A DNA stretch of 64,000 nt, from NCBI GenBank assembly GCA_008690995.1, contig VRMN01000024.1, forward strand, positions 1-64,000, in the 5' to 3' direction. The position numbers and the translations under genes were made by a program. Every line of letters begins with the position of its first letter. The stretch's first letter is position 1. The DNA comes from Porphyridium purpureum. Lineage: Eukaryota; Rhodophyta; Bangiophyceae; Porphyridiales; Porphyridiaceae. Under the pieces are notes generated by a model. That model saw only the letters and a program-made list of their open reading frames with translations, made no database searches and was not told where the DNA came from. Below are positions 37,297 through 46,899 of the stretch, one piece after another.

Positions 37297-38327
37297 CGTC
37301 CTCCCTCCTCACCCCACCCCCACTCCGGCCCCTCACCTTTCCACCCCCGCTCCGCACGACACTTAACCCCCTCCACTCCCATCCATCCATCCATCCATCC
37401 ACCCATCCGCCGACTCCACCACAATCTCGCAGCCCCCGCTTGCTCGCTGCTGCTGCTGCTCGAATTTCTCATGGCCTGTCCTTGTCCCCTGTACTTTTTT
37501 GATTTTTCATATTTCTCATGTTTCTCATGCTTCTCATACCAAAGACGCGCGATTCCGGCCAGCCAATTGCCATGTCCTCATTTTGCCGCCTTTCTGTCCT
37601 TTGTTTTGTCTCTTGTTTTCCTTGTTCCTTCTTCTTTTGCGTGCGTGCGTGTGTTGGCTTGGGGGGTTAGGGGGCTTGGGGGTTTGGCCTTTCTTCTCAT
37701 GGCGCCGTCTCATGGGCTTCGAGGTCATGCGTGTGTTCTCGTGCGTCATCGTCTTGTGAGAAACACGCGCGTTTGGGTAGGGTACAGTTGGGTGCGTTGT
37801 GCAAGCGCTCGCGCTGGACCGCGGGTGGTCGAGCGTCCACCGCGCGCGAGTTCCGCGAGTGCGCGCCGAACGGGATGCGGCGCGACAACGCGTGGGCAGG
37901 CGCGCGAATACGCCCGCCACGCGACCCGATGCGCACGCGTGCTGCAACTGTGCTTTGATCCGTCGGCAGATTGTGCGCGCCATATGGCGCGATTTGACAT
38001 GCGGAAGTTCGTAAGAGCGTCGCGTGGGCTCACGACTTCGTCGTCGACCGAGCCGCAGAGGCAAGCATCTTCATTGTTCAAGGATAAAGTGACTGGCCAC
38101 ATTTAAATCTGGAGGTTTCCGTGCCGTTTACTTGAGGATACACTGCTCCGCTCATACAGCATAATTGTGTAGGACACACAACCCCACTTCCACCCGAAAG
38201 AGGCGAATGGCGTAGAAGGTAAAGTGCGCATTGTATGACGGCTTTGCACCTCTGGGACTTTGCTACAGAGAGGGAGATTTAACGCTGACCTTGTTGGGCT
38301 CTTTTTGCACCACAAGTTAGCTTTCAC
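37297..38327. other. Upstream region of the P450 gene
   Basis: About 1 kb without a supported gene. Next to the P450 start it is pyrimidine-rich on the plus strand with an (ATCC)5 microsatellite at 37381-37400, followed by T-rich and then G-rich tracts. GGTACAGTT at 37781-37789 matches the recurring promoter motif. Long frames here on both strands are antisense or compositional. Confidence 0.4.
37781..37789. promoter_or_regulatory. GTACAG motif upstream of P450
   Basis: GGTACAGTT lies about 500 bases before the P450 start. It is isolated but matches the motif of the other promoters. Confidence 0.25.
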
Positions 38328-38600
38328 TGTGACCAGATGTGCCCCTGACTGGTCTTCACTGCAGGTCCCCCACCCTTCCTCTCTTTCATCTTCTGTCTGC
38401 GCGCAAGACCTGACCGGCTAGTCCGTGCAGGCGCGTCGCCGTCTCATACCCTTACTTCCGTCAGGGACAGAAAGACGCCGAAAAAAATGACAATGCAAAT
38501 TCTGGTCTTTTCTCCTCGTCTTCAAGTTTCTAGAACCTGGCGAAGCTTTTAGAAATCACTTCAAACGGACTACCGGTGTAATGCTTTTCATTATGGCTAA
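38328..38600 (-). repeat. Old LTR related to the gypsy LTRs
   Basis: In minus orientation, it is recognisably homologous to the 297-base LTR at 50078: shared blocks are CAAGACCTGACCGGCTAGTC, GCAGGCGCGTCGCC, ATACCCTTACTTCCG, AGGGACAG and AATGACAATGCAAAT. It is strongly diverged, and its far end (near 38600) is blurred. A much older insertion of the same family. Confidence 0.7.
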
Positions 38601-39707
38601 CCTCGCCTACGATTGCACTTCTCTAAAGCTGCCTTAGTTTCCATTACTATCATTTGGACGATTCCGACCATTTCTAACCATCCTCGGGTGATATCACGGT
38701 GAGTAAATAAGTACGGCTCGCCCTTCTTGGACATTATACCGGACCCGATACCTAGCAAATCTGCGCTGAACTCGTCGACGAACACCAATCTTGTCACCAT
38801 TCGGCCAGCCGGCTCACGCATTGCGCAGCGCTTCGTCAAGTGAGCTCCCTGACATCCTCCATAATCTGGTCGACCTGGCACGTGCAGCACTACATGTTCT
38901 TTCACTTCATTCTCTTCAGCAGCTTCCGCCTCAGAATTATTTTTACGTACACCAGCATCCTCGCTCACTATTTTTTCATCAGCTTCAAATCATTCATGAT
39001 ATTCTGGATGATTGACTTTATTGTCGCTTCCGTCTTTCAATCCAACTTTTTTTTCCCCATGCTCACCGCTCATGTATTCATCCCAGTTGATCACAGCTTT
39101 CGCGTTTGCCCACCATGTCAACCAAAGTACCGCTTGCTCCCCAAGATTCTTGATTATGTATACCTCATTTGATATTTTATTTCTGTACGCTTCTATTTCC
39201 ACTTACCTCCAGCGATGCGCACTTAGTATTCCTTTTCACTTCTCCTGAGAACTTACGTGTCCATGCATTGCTCTTTCCCTTTCCACCAATCTTCATCCAC
39301 AAAACAGTATGTAAACGCTGCTCAAATCGCGCCAACGCCTCGCGCATTCGACGTACACCATCAGTAGATATGAAGTCTCTTATCACAGCAGCAGGAAGCT
39401 GGGCCCACGTCGCCGGTGCAGGACCGTTCCGAGCGATAGTTATCGACCACACTAAAGCGTCCCCTCGAAAGTAAGTGGCTGCGAGCCTGACTGCTGGCAA
39501 ATTTGTCGAACCCTCATGCTCTTTGTGCCTAGCCGCGAACACCGGCGCGCGCCCCTTTCGTTGTGCTTCAAACAAAAATGCTTGCGCTGCCTGCAAATCG
39601 TATGTACCGCCGCTGTAGCTAAGTTGGCCTGCCTTGCCGGGCTGCACATTAGGCAGCTGCGCAGTTATTTGACCTCCTTCGCTCTGAACCGTGCAATGAT
39701 ACCACAT
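38597..39707 (-). mobile_element. Decayed LTR-retroelement interior
   Basis: Two separated remnants in minus orientation, next to the old LTR. The first (39177-39707) resembles a gag core (YFRGDALVWS...TWAQLPAAVIRDFI). The second (38597-38968) resembles a pre-integrase/integrase start (HVPGRPDYGGCQGAHLTKRC, then DEFSADLLGIG, YLFTHRD). Broken in several places and internally shortened; an old fossil. Confidence 0.6.
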
Positions 39708-40113
39708 TGTTTATCTAAACATACTCTCTATTTCCAAAAGGCTCTTTCCTTCCTTTTTTCCAAGCAAATCATGCGATCGCCTTGTTGGCAACGCTTGCCG
39801 CCCTTAATGCACGCGGGATGACGCCTGATGCCAAGGCACACGCAGCGCAGGTTACATTTGGCTGCAGACACGCGACGCAAGGTTGCACGCTCTTGTGGAC
39901 ACAAGGCGAGCGTCCGTCAAGACTCGTGGCACTTCCGTGAGCGCCTACCGTTCTCTGTTAATACCTTGACCGTGTACCATAGGTACACTGGCGCACACTT
40001 GAACAAGTCAAGACGCCGGTTCGAAGCGTGCGTCAATTGCACGTCGTGAAGAGATCGTGAAAATGCAGTCTCGAGCCGTCGCTGCCAGCCTGGCGTCAGA
40101 CGCAAGAGAACAG

Positions 40114-40120
40114 TATATAA
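40114..40120 (+). promoter_or_regulatory. TATA box, probable ABCG promoter
   Basis: TATATAA stands in GC-rich surroundings, 430 bases upstream of the ABCG ATG and 17 bases before a short ATG-started ORF. The distance implies a long 5' leader if it is used. Confidence 0.35.
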
Positions 40121-40136
40121 ACGTAGAACCACACAC

Positions 40137-40235
40137 ATGAGGACCACCGTCCTGCGTAAGATAAGAGAAGAGAAAAAAGAAGAGTTTGTCACAATAAAAC
40201 AAAAGCTTGACAGCGAAAAGGCTCAAGCAGGTTGA
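40137..40235 (+). CDS. Possible upstream ORF (32 aa) in the ABCG leader
   Basis: ATG 40137 opens a 32-codon frame of alternating basic and acidic residues (MRTTVLRKIREEKKEEFVTI...). It is positioned just after the TATA box and would precede the transporter frame on the same mRNA. Suggestive only. Confidence 0.2.
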   Translation: MRTTVLRKIREEKKEEFVTIKQKLDSEKAQAG

Positions 40236-40546
40236 CGTTGGACGCGCAACGCTCCATTAAAACGGCAAGGATATACCGCCTGGTGTGGATTCACCCGCGG
40301 TTCCAAACCGTCCCCCCGCAACAATCCCAAAGCGGTGAGCCTGGTGGTTGTTAACCCGACAAACTCTTCAATTCCCAAGCCCCGAAAAGGAAAACTTTCG
40401 ACAGTCTCCGTTCAAAGAAACGTGTCCTTTTTTTAACTGTCTAGTTTAAGATTAAAAATTACAGATATGGAACTGAGGAAGAGGTTGTCGACGCACGGAA
40501 GGGAGTGTGGAAGACGCGGTGGGCCTGAGGTCTGGAGGATTGTGAG

Positions 40547-42835
40547 ATGGAGGCAGCCGTCGCGATGGGCACGGCGCTGATCGTGCCGCAGCATACGCTA
40601 ACCGTAGCGGCGATAAGTGCGGCCGTGGCACTGGTCAAGCGCTTGCGAGCAAAGGGCAAGATCAGCGGGGTGGATGCGAGTGGGAAACCAGTCGAGGACG
40701 ATGAGTCGGTGCATGTTATAGACGACTCCAAGCCCGTCGAGCTGCTGTGGGGCGATGTCACCGTGAAGCTCGTGTCCACAAAGAAGCAGAAGGCCGTCAA
40801 AAAGAAGCCAGCTAGCTCTACCCCAGTCCGTCAAACGCAGGGATCCACCACGAGCGTGCGGCACAAGGGCAGGGAGGTTGGAAAGGCCAGAGGCGCGTCT
40901 GGCATTGCGCACCCATCATTAGATGAAGGTACGTCACAGCAAGCCACCGCAAAAGAGAGGGCGCCACAGCAAGCCCCTGCCGCTCGGATTCTCCTTGATT
41001 CGGTGAGCGGGGTGGCGAAGCCTGGCCGGCTCCTTGCTATCATGGGCCCTTCTGGAGCAGGCAAGTCGACGCTTCTTGACTCGTTGGCCGGAAGGCTTCC
41101 GAAGAGCAACGCAATCGAGCTGGAGGGGTACATTTTTGTAAACGGAGCGCACGCCGGGTCAGCCTCTACGCGCAACCAGGCATACCTGGTGCAGGATCCG
41201 GTCTTTTTTTCTCAGCTGACAGTTCGTGAGACGCTGCTCTTTGCAGCGCAGACGTCAACGACGCTGCGAAACAAGGATCAGGCGACGTGTGTGGCCGCAT
41301 GCGACTCGTTGATTGCGAAGCTAGGCCTAACAACATGCGCGGACACCTGCATTGGCGACTCGAGTGCACGGGGTATTTCTGGCGGTGAGCGAAAGCGCGT
41401 CGCACTGGCGTGCGAGCTGCTTGGCGCCCCCAAGCTCGTCTTTGCCGACGAACCGACCACGGGTCTCGACTCCTTCCAGGCGGAAAAGGTCATGCAGGCG
41501 CTGCGCAAACTGGCGGACGAGGGTCACACTGTCGTGATCTCAATTCACCAGCCCAACGAACGTGTTTACAAGATGTTTGACGACCTGCTGTTACTTGCGG
41601 AGGGCGGTCGCGCCGTGTACTTTGGAGAGGCGAATGACAAGGCTGCAGCATACTTTGGGGAACTAGGCTTTCCCCTGCCCGAGCACTTTTCGCATCCGGA
41701 CCATTTCCTCGAGTTGATAACCATCGATCGCTCCTCCGTTGAGAGTCAGCGCATATCCGAATTGCGTCTCGACTCTTTTGTGAGGCGCTTTTCAGAGTCG
41801 TTTGTGAAGCCAACATTGCCCGTGGGCACAAGTAAGCACACGTCTCGTGCATTTATTCAGCCTATCCCCTTGGGAACGCAGCTGAAGTTACTTTTTGAGC
41901 GCTCGTGGCGACAGATCAAGCGCAACAAGCGTTATTTCATGCAACGCATGATTCCGTCTGTCATGTCATCGCTTTTATTTGGTATCATCTACGGCAACAT
42001 TGGGCTCGGCCAGTCGAGCGTCATGGACCGTTTGGGCTTGCTGCAGGTCGCAACGATCAACACGGCCATGCTGTCACTTGTGCGCACGCTATACATTTTC
42101 CCAGTGGAAAAGAGTGTGGTGCAAAGCGAGCGCGCCAAGTCGGCGTACGAGCTGTTCCCGTATCTGGCATCCAAGCTCGTGGCCGATACCCCGATCGCAG
42201 CAATTTTCCCCGCGGCATTTGGCACGATCCTATACGCCATGTGCGGCCTTCAGCGCTCGCTGCCCAAATTCTTTTCGTTCCTTGCGATTACGGTGGCCGA
42301 GTCGTTCACGGCAAGCGCGCATGGTCTCGTTGTAGGAGCATTGGCTTCTTCCGTTGAAGCGGCTGTATCGATCGGGCCGAACTCAATGACGCTTTTTACT
42401 GTATTTGGGGGATATTACGTCAATTCAGAGAGCGTACCTTGGCTTCTGCGGTGGGTACCCAATATTTCACTCATTCGCTGGGGTTTCCAGGCCAAATGCA
42501 TCAACGAGTTCGATGGCCTCATGTTCGAAAGTGTCGGTGAAAGCGATGTGCAGACGGGCGAGGAGGCGCTCGCGAGAGTGGGCTTTGGGGACTGTTCTGT
42601 GTGGACCGCTCTGTGCAACGAGCTCCGCATCCTTGGCACGCTTTACTGCATCACTTATGCCGTGCTACTGATGAAGCAGCCCAAGTTTACCGAGCCATCG
42701 GTACCTGAGCCGCGGCGCGCCAAGGCCACCGTCGAAGATGTGACACTTGGTGCAGAAGATGAAGAGTTAGATGATCAGGCTGACCGAGGCGATAAGTATC
42801 GCAAGCTTGTTAGAACCAAGAGTGCATACATGTAG
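40547..42835 (+). CDS. ABCG (white/WBC) half-transporter
   Basis: 762 residues from ATG 40547. An N-terminal membrane-like segment and a Lys/Ser-rich linker are followed by the ATPase domain: Walker A MGPSGAGKSTLLDSLAGR, Q-loop LVQDPVFF, signature ISGGERKRVALACELL, Walker B KLVFADEPTTGLDS and switch His (VVISIHQP). An ABC2-type membrane domain with about six helices follows (from LLFERSWRQIKRNKRYFMQR to RILGTLYCITYAVLLM). The domain order NBD-TMD and the WGFQAKCINEF stretch are typical of subfamily G half-transporters, which dimerise to export lipids, pigments or sterols. The N-terminal 130 residues are longer than usual and may target it to an organelle. The substrate is unknown. Confidence 0.9.
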   Translation: MEAAVAMGTALIVPQHTLTVAAISAAVALVKRLRAKGKISGVDASGKPVEDDESVHVIDDSKPVELLWGDVTVKLVSTKKQKAVKKKPASSTPVRQTQGSTTSVRHKGREVGKARGASGIAHPSLDEGTSQQATAKERAPQQAPAARILLDSVSGVAKPGRLLAIMGPSGAGKSTLLDSLAGRLPKSNAIELEGYIFVNGAHAGSASTRNQAYLVQDPVFFSQLTVRETLLFAAQTSTTLRNKDQATCVAACDSLIAKLGLTTCADTCIGDSSARGISGGERKRVALACELLGAPKLVFADEPTTGLDSFQAEKVMQALRKLADEGHTVVISIHQPNERVYKMFDDLLLLAEGGRAVYFGEANDKAAAYFGELGFPLPEHFSHPDHFLELITIDRSSVESQRISELRLDSFVRRFSESFVKPTLPVGTSKHTSRAFIQPIPLGTQLKLLFERSWRQIKRNKRYFMQRMIPSVMSSLLFGIIYGNIGLGQSSVMDRLGLLQVATINTAMLSLVRTLYIFPVEKSVVQSERAKSAYELFPYLASKLVADTPIAAIFPAAFGTILYAMCGLQRSLPKFFSFLAITVAESFTASAHGLVVGALASSVEAAVSIGPNSMTLFTVFGGYYVNSESVPWLLRWVPNISLIRWGFQAKCINEFDGLMFESVGESDVQTGEEALARVGFGDCSVWTALCNELRILGTLYCITYAVLLMKQPKFTEPSVPEPRRAKATVEDVTLGAEDEELDDQADRGDKYRKLVRTKSAYM

Positions 42836-43694
42836 GCACTAGAGAGCACTTACATGTGATCGAGAGGTTGTGTTTTTGTACTTGATCAAAATGAAGGAGG
42901 AATTCGAAGACAAGCTGGATGGGCAGATAAGCAGCAGAGCAGCAAGGACAAGCTCTATGGACAGTGTGTCCGCATCACACCTACTGCAAACGTCGAAGAT
43001 TCCATAAACTTCAAACTATACCTCGGCATCTCGCAGCGTTGCAGCAGCGGGTGTTCGTGTCGAACGTAGCGGTAATTGTTTAAACGGTTACATCAATTGA
43101 ACCCTTTCGCCGTGAAAGCGCCTTACTCTCTTAACGGTTCATGCCAGATAGGGCGAGTACCTTTTCAGGGGATGCTCCACTCCTTTTCGGCTGCGTCATA
43201 CTTTGGCGTCGGCAGTGATTCGAAGTGCGTGAACACGATTGAGCGATGCATCGTTTCATTAGTTGAGGAAAGCGACTTGCCACGAGAACTGTTTTCTGAC
43301 GCCGGTCACCGACATATTTCAGGAGCTTTACAGGCGGAGGAGGATAGGGCCTTCACTTCTCTGGGCTATGAAAGTGTATGACGGTAACTGGGAAAAATCG
43401 GCTGCTGCATTTTGACACTTAACGACAAGAGCTGATGAGAGTAGAATAGTGTTCTTTGTCCACACGAGTGTCTCCAAAGTGAGACGTCTCTGGTCGTTCA
43501 TTTCGCGCCAATGAACTGGTAGAAGGAAACCAAGCCCACGAGCAGGTGAAAAAAATTCTGCGTCAGAAGAGGAGCCTCAAACCATTAAACCAATAAACCG
43601 GAAACCGTGTCAGTTTCGTAGAATTTGTTTGATTGCCGCACAGCGGACACGGTCAAGTTGACCCGGCGCCGGGTGGTGGACGTGCTTTGGTGCC
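42836..43694. other. Intergenic stretch, nothing recognised
   Basis: About 860 bases between two plus-strand genes. Short frames only; no RNA gene or clear repeat. Fragments such as TTTAAACGGTTAC faintly recall the gypsy LTR but are too short to call. Confidence 0.4.
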
Positions 43695-45683
43695 ATGGAA
43701 GAGGACACGCGTGCGCTGATGCCGTCCGCGTCGTCGGCGCCTACGTCGCCGAATAACGCCGGCGCTGCAAACCCTCCGAGTAGCCCGAAACGGTATCCTC
43801 CCGCGGCGGGACCGAAAATTGGACCGCAGGGCAACGAGTACTACTATTCGCGCGCGCCAACTTTGAGTGGGTCTGGATCCGCAATGGGGAGCGGTTCAGC
43901 ATCGGGCACGTTGTTGTACAGCAAGAGCAGCGCGCCGGCCGCGCCGGCCCCTCCACGGCAACGGAGGGTATCGAGCTTGCGCGCAAACAGCAATTTGAGC
44001 TCGCCGCCCGCGGTTCAGAACAAGGGCAGTTCGAACATGTCGTCCTCACGAATGGTAGGTCCGCGTGCTGAGTCGACGCGTACGTCATCTGCGCAGTCCT
44101 ACTTTCCCCCGCCGCCGAGAATGGGATCGTTTTCCGTGCGCAGCTCGCAAGGAAGCTACGCAAGCGGCGCCGGCGCGGCCGAAAGACACGTGAGCGAGAT
44201 GTACAGGCATGGTATCGTTGTGGGTACCCAGTCGCGAGAGCAAGAGCAGCAGCAGATGTTGAAGAACTCGTCCCAAGAATTGATGAGCCGGATCGAGACG
44301 TCGGCTGTGAGCCCGACTTCTGGTGCACCAACGATTCTCAAGGACCGGCGGCAGTTTAGCGCACCGTCGCTGCAGTTTGACAGCTGGAATGCGTCCTGGG
44401 TGGTCGACATTTTTGCGCTGCATCATAATGCTCTACGTCGTGAGATTGTGGACATGTATGACATGCTAGCGTCTATGATGCGCCGCCGCAAGACCCTGCG
44501 CCCGGCTGTGGATGTCGCTTTCTTTTACGCATGGTTCAAGGAGCTGAGCTGGTTTCTGATCGAATATTTCGAGTTGGAAGAGCAAGTGTTGTTCCCATGG
44601 GTCGAGAGCCGCTGCTTGCTGATGACGCGGCTCTGTCGCGCATTCCGCCTCCGCAGAAAGGACCAAATTCGTGCAATGCTAATTGCCATGCTTCGCGTGG
44701 AGCCCATACTGTCCAATGCAACAAAGCGCAAGCCCATATCGCGCCCAAGGTCAAGGCCGCGCTCTCGCCGCCCGTCAGCTCCACCGTCGCCGGGCATGAC
44801 CAGCCCGCGTACGGGTAGCCTTAGCCAGTCCAAATTGAACTCGCCCGAAGCTAAAGAGGGGAGAGAGCGCAGTCCTGGTAGCTTCCGCAAGCTGATGGAT
44901 GCGACCGCAGCAAAGCAGACCGAAAAGGAGCGCCCGCGTACCGTGACGCCAAGTGAAGTACCTGTGATCCTTAAGGACTCGTGTGACCAACTGGTGGAAA
45001 AGATCAATGTTTACTTTTCGGACTTTTCACAGAGCGGTGCAATGTACGGGCTGATTGCGCAGGCTTTCACTGCAAAGGAGAAGCGGGAATTGGACCGTAG
45101 GGTGGTGGACTGGATTTTCAAGCGTAGGCACACAGGCCGGTATATTATGATGATGAGTTTTTGGATCTACGAAGTGTATGGGGATCGAAAGTTCCGCGAG
45201 TTCAAGTGGAACCATTTGGGTCCTCTGCGCTCCATGCGCTGCGGAGTTTGGGAAAAAAGCCATCAAAGGCATCTGGGCTTTGCGCGCAAGTTCCGACGGT
45301 GGGCTGCGGACTACCAGGAGGAGCGCGTCAAATTTCAGCGCAAGCATGACATCCGGCTCATTCCCGCGCGCGTGAATGCTGGAGTTCTGCCGCGTGCACC
45401 GGTTAACGACGCCACAGATCTCACGTGGGTGGCAGACAGCGCGGCGGCCAATACGCCGCGCTACCCAGCGATGGACTATGCGCTGGACTGGTCAGACGAA
45501 GACGACGACCAGTTGATCCATTCTAACGTGCCCGAAATGGACTGCGATTACTACGGCGAGATTGATGATGCCGAGCAACAAACTGACGTGGTCGAGTTTA
45601 TTGAAGAGTTTGTCGAGGAAGAGATTGTCGAGGGCGACTCCATTGCCGCTCTCCTGGCGCTCATGCGTAGCAGCAGCAGCTGA
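43695..45683 (+). CDS. Hemerythrin-like (HHE) domain protein with disordered N-terminus
   Basis: 662 residues from ATG 43695. Residues 1-220 are Ser/Pro/Arg-rich and low-complexity. Around residues 230-310 is a four-helix pattern like hemerythrin/HHE: DIFALHHNALRREIVDMYDML, then FFYAWFKELSWFLIEYFELEEQVLFPWVE. The His-His and Glu-Glu-x-x-LFP landmarks are present, but the second-helix His pair is replaced by EYF, so the di-iron centre is incomplete. A second helical region (DQLVEKINVYFSDFSQSGAMYGLIAQAFTAKEKRELDRR...) may be a degenerate repeat of the fold. It ends with an acidic tail. Function is unknown; iron or oxygen sensing is only the family's theme. Confidence 0.5.
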   Translation: MEEDTRALMPSASSAPTSPNNAGAANPPSSPKRYPPAAGPKIGPQGNEYYYSRAPTLSGSGSAMGSGSASGTLLYSKSSAPAAPAPPRQRRVSSLRANSNLSSPPAVQNKGSSNMSSSRMVGPRAESTRTSSAQSYFPPPPRMGSFSVRSSQGSYASGAGAAERHVSEMYRHGIVVGTQSREQEQQQMLKNSSQELMSRIETSAVSPTSGAPTILKDRRQFSAPSLQFDSWNASWVVDIFALHHNALRREIVDMYDMLASMMRRRKTLRPAVDVAFFYAWFKELSWFLIEYFELEEQVLFPWVESRCLLMTRLCRAFRLRRKDQIRAMLIAMLRVEPILSNATKRKPISRPRSRPRSRRPSAPPSPGMTSPRTGSLSQSKLNSPEAKEGRERSPGSFRKLMDATAAKQTEKERPRTVTPSEVPVILKDSCDQLVEKINVYFSDFSQSGAMYGLIAQAFTAKEKRELDRRVVDWIFKRRHTGRYIMMMSFWIYEVYGDRKFREFKWNHLGPLRSMRCGVWEKSHQRHLGFARKFRRWAADYQEERVKFQRKHDIRLIPARVNAGVLPRAPVNDATDLTWVADSAAANTPRYPAMDYALDWSDEDDDQLIHSNVPEMDCDYYGEIDDAEQQTDVVEFIEEFVEEEIVEGDSIAALLALMRSSSS

Positions 45684-45698
45684 TCCGATCTTTCATGA

Positions 45699-45843
45699 AG
45701 ATGACACAGTCATCTTTATACTATTTTCATCTTCTTTTCACTCTGTAGATGACATATTCATCCTGTTTTGTATGTGAGATGACAAATACATCCCCTTTGA
45801 CTTCAGAGATGATCATGAAATCTTCACGCCGTGAAAGATGACA
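45699..45843 (+). promoter_or_regulatory. Five AGATGA(C/T) direct repeats upstream of EMC10
   Basis: AGATGACA occurs at 45699, 45747, 45777 and 45836, with AGATGATC at 45807; spacings are 48, 30, 30 and 29 bases. Several are followed by CATC, forming loose ATGA...TCAT dyads. It sits between the hemerythrin-like gene and EMC10, so it may be promoter, terminator or both. Confidence 0.4.
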
Positions 45844-45932
45844 AGGTCGGTCGTGCGTTCGGGCGAACGTCAGCCGGCAGAAGACGATGGCTGCGTGGTG
45901 AGGGTCGCTGTGCTACGCGACGACGGCCCGCA

Positions 45933-46634
45933 ATGCCCGTATTGCCCGCGATGATCATGAAAAGTGGGAAGCCAGATGGTTTCATAACGCTCGCGACTCT
46001 CGCTCTCGTGTGCGCGACGCTGATGCGTGTCGTGCGCGCCGAGGAGATATGCATCCAGACGAGGATCAACACTGCCGGAGAATGGGAGTCGCGCCCGGTG
46101 ATGCTGGTTCCTCTCTTCTCGCTCGACCCGACACATGTTATCTCGTTTGAGCATCACTATACCGTCGAAGACCTGGAAATGTGCGTGGCGCACGGCGGTA
46201 TGTACGAGGCGCGCCTCGACACGGCCTGTCATGACCAGGCACTGGCACACGTGTGGCTCCCGTGCTGCGGGCTGCTGATTGGTGAGTTTGTGCGCGTCCA
46301 TGTCGATAACCGCGGCAATGTGTTTTGGATATCGCCAGATCTCGAGCATTATGAAGAGTGCTGGAACATGGACCTTGCGGGTGCCAGGCCACCGGAGACG
46401 CTCTTGCTTCGCATCAGCATTGATATGCAGCGTGATTATGAGCCGGTGTGGCTCATGTACGAAAACGACGTTGTCGTGGAGGAAGTGGACAGAACAGTCT
46501 CCGCCCACGAGAAAAGCCTGGACCCCGAGAACGCTCCTATTCTGGACCGCGCGATCGGCTTCTTGTCTCGCTACTGGCAAATCTTTGCGATCCTTCTGGC
46601 GGTTCTCATTTTTAACTTGGCTACAAGCAGATGA
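45933..46634 (+). CDS. EMC10: ER membrane protein complex subunit 10
   Basis: EMC inserts tail-anchored and multi-pass proteins into the ER membrane; subunit 10 is its lumenal beta-sandwich with a C-terminal anchor. From ATG 45933 (45951 and 45957 also possible) there is a signal peptide (ITLATLALVCATLMRVVRAEE). A lumenal domain includes VISFEHHYTVED, GGMYEARLDT...AHVWLPCCGLLIGEFVRVHVDNRGNVFWIS, which follows the human order [45 protein letters not shown]. A C-terminal membrane helix follows RYWQIF (human: KYWMYI). The length of about 230 residues is normal. The frame is open further upstream (to a GTG at 45831) through Arg-rich residues that do not look coding. Confidence 0.7.
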   Translation: MPVLPAMIMKSGKPDGFITLATLALVCATLMRVVRAEEICIQTRINTAGEWESRPVMLVPLFSLDPTHVISFEHHYTVEDLEMCVAHGGMYEARLDTACHDQALAHVWLPCCGLLIGEFVRVHVDNRGNVFWISPDLEHYEECWNMDLAGARPPETLLLRISIDMQRDYEPVWLMYENDVVVEEVDRTVSAHEKSLDPENAPILDRAIGFLSRYWQIFAILLAVLIFNLATSR

Positions 46635-46899
46635 AGACGCGATGGCCAGCGATCCAGCTCAAGCTTCCAGCGGTGGCGCAAGCCATACGTGGCTCCTGGC
46701 CTGAGCACGGGCGACGAGGTTCGCATGAACTCGGATCGCTGAATGGAGGCGCGACCTTCCGCCCGTACGTTCACGCCGATGTGGAGTGAACCTACATCAT
46801 TTGTGCCAGAGAAAGCGCCGGCTCAAAGTTTGGTGAAGTATTGCAGCACGCTACACCTGATTGGCTGATTTTCAGAGTACTTGACGAATTCTACCCGTG

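Larger units (their letters stand above)
39708..40546. other. Upstream region of the ABCG gene
   Basis: No supported protein gene apart from a possible upstream ORF. It contains paired GTAC cores (GTGTACCATAGGTACAC, about 39973-39989), a TATA box (40114-40120) and A/T-rich leader sequence before the ABCG start codon. Confidence 0.35.

Noticed and set aside
36628-38106. 492-codon plus-strand frame across the P450 start and its upstream region
   Set aside because: It is antisense to the P450 coding part and then Pro/His/Ser low-complexity from pyrimidine-rich DNA. It has no domain and arises from GC-rich codon bias.
40000-40040. GGTTCGAAGC resembling a tRNA T-arm
   Set aside because: No matching A-box, acceptor stem or anticodon arm at the right distance.
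43076-43381. 101-codon plus-strand frame
   Set aside because: Non-ATG start, no motif, no promoter-like sequence in front of it.
43078-43620. Faint LTR-like words (TTTAAACGG, TTAAACCAATAAACCGG)
   Set aside because: Too short and scattered to separate from chance A/T- and CCGG-containing words.
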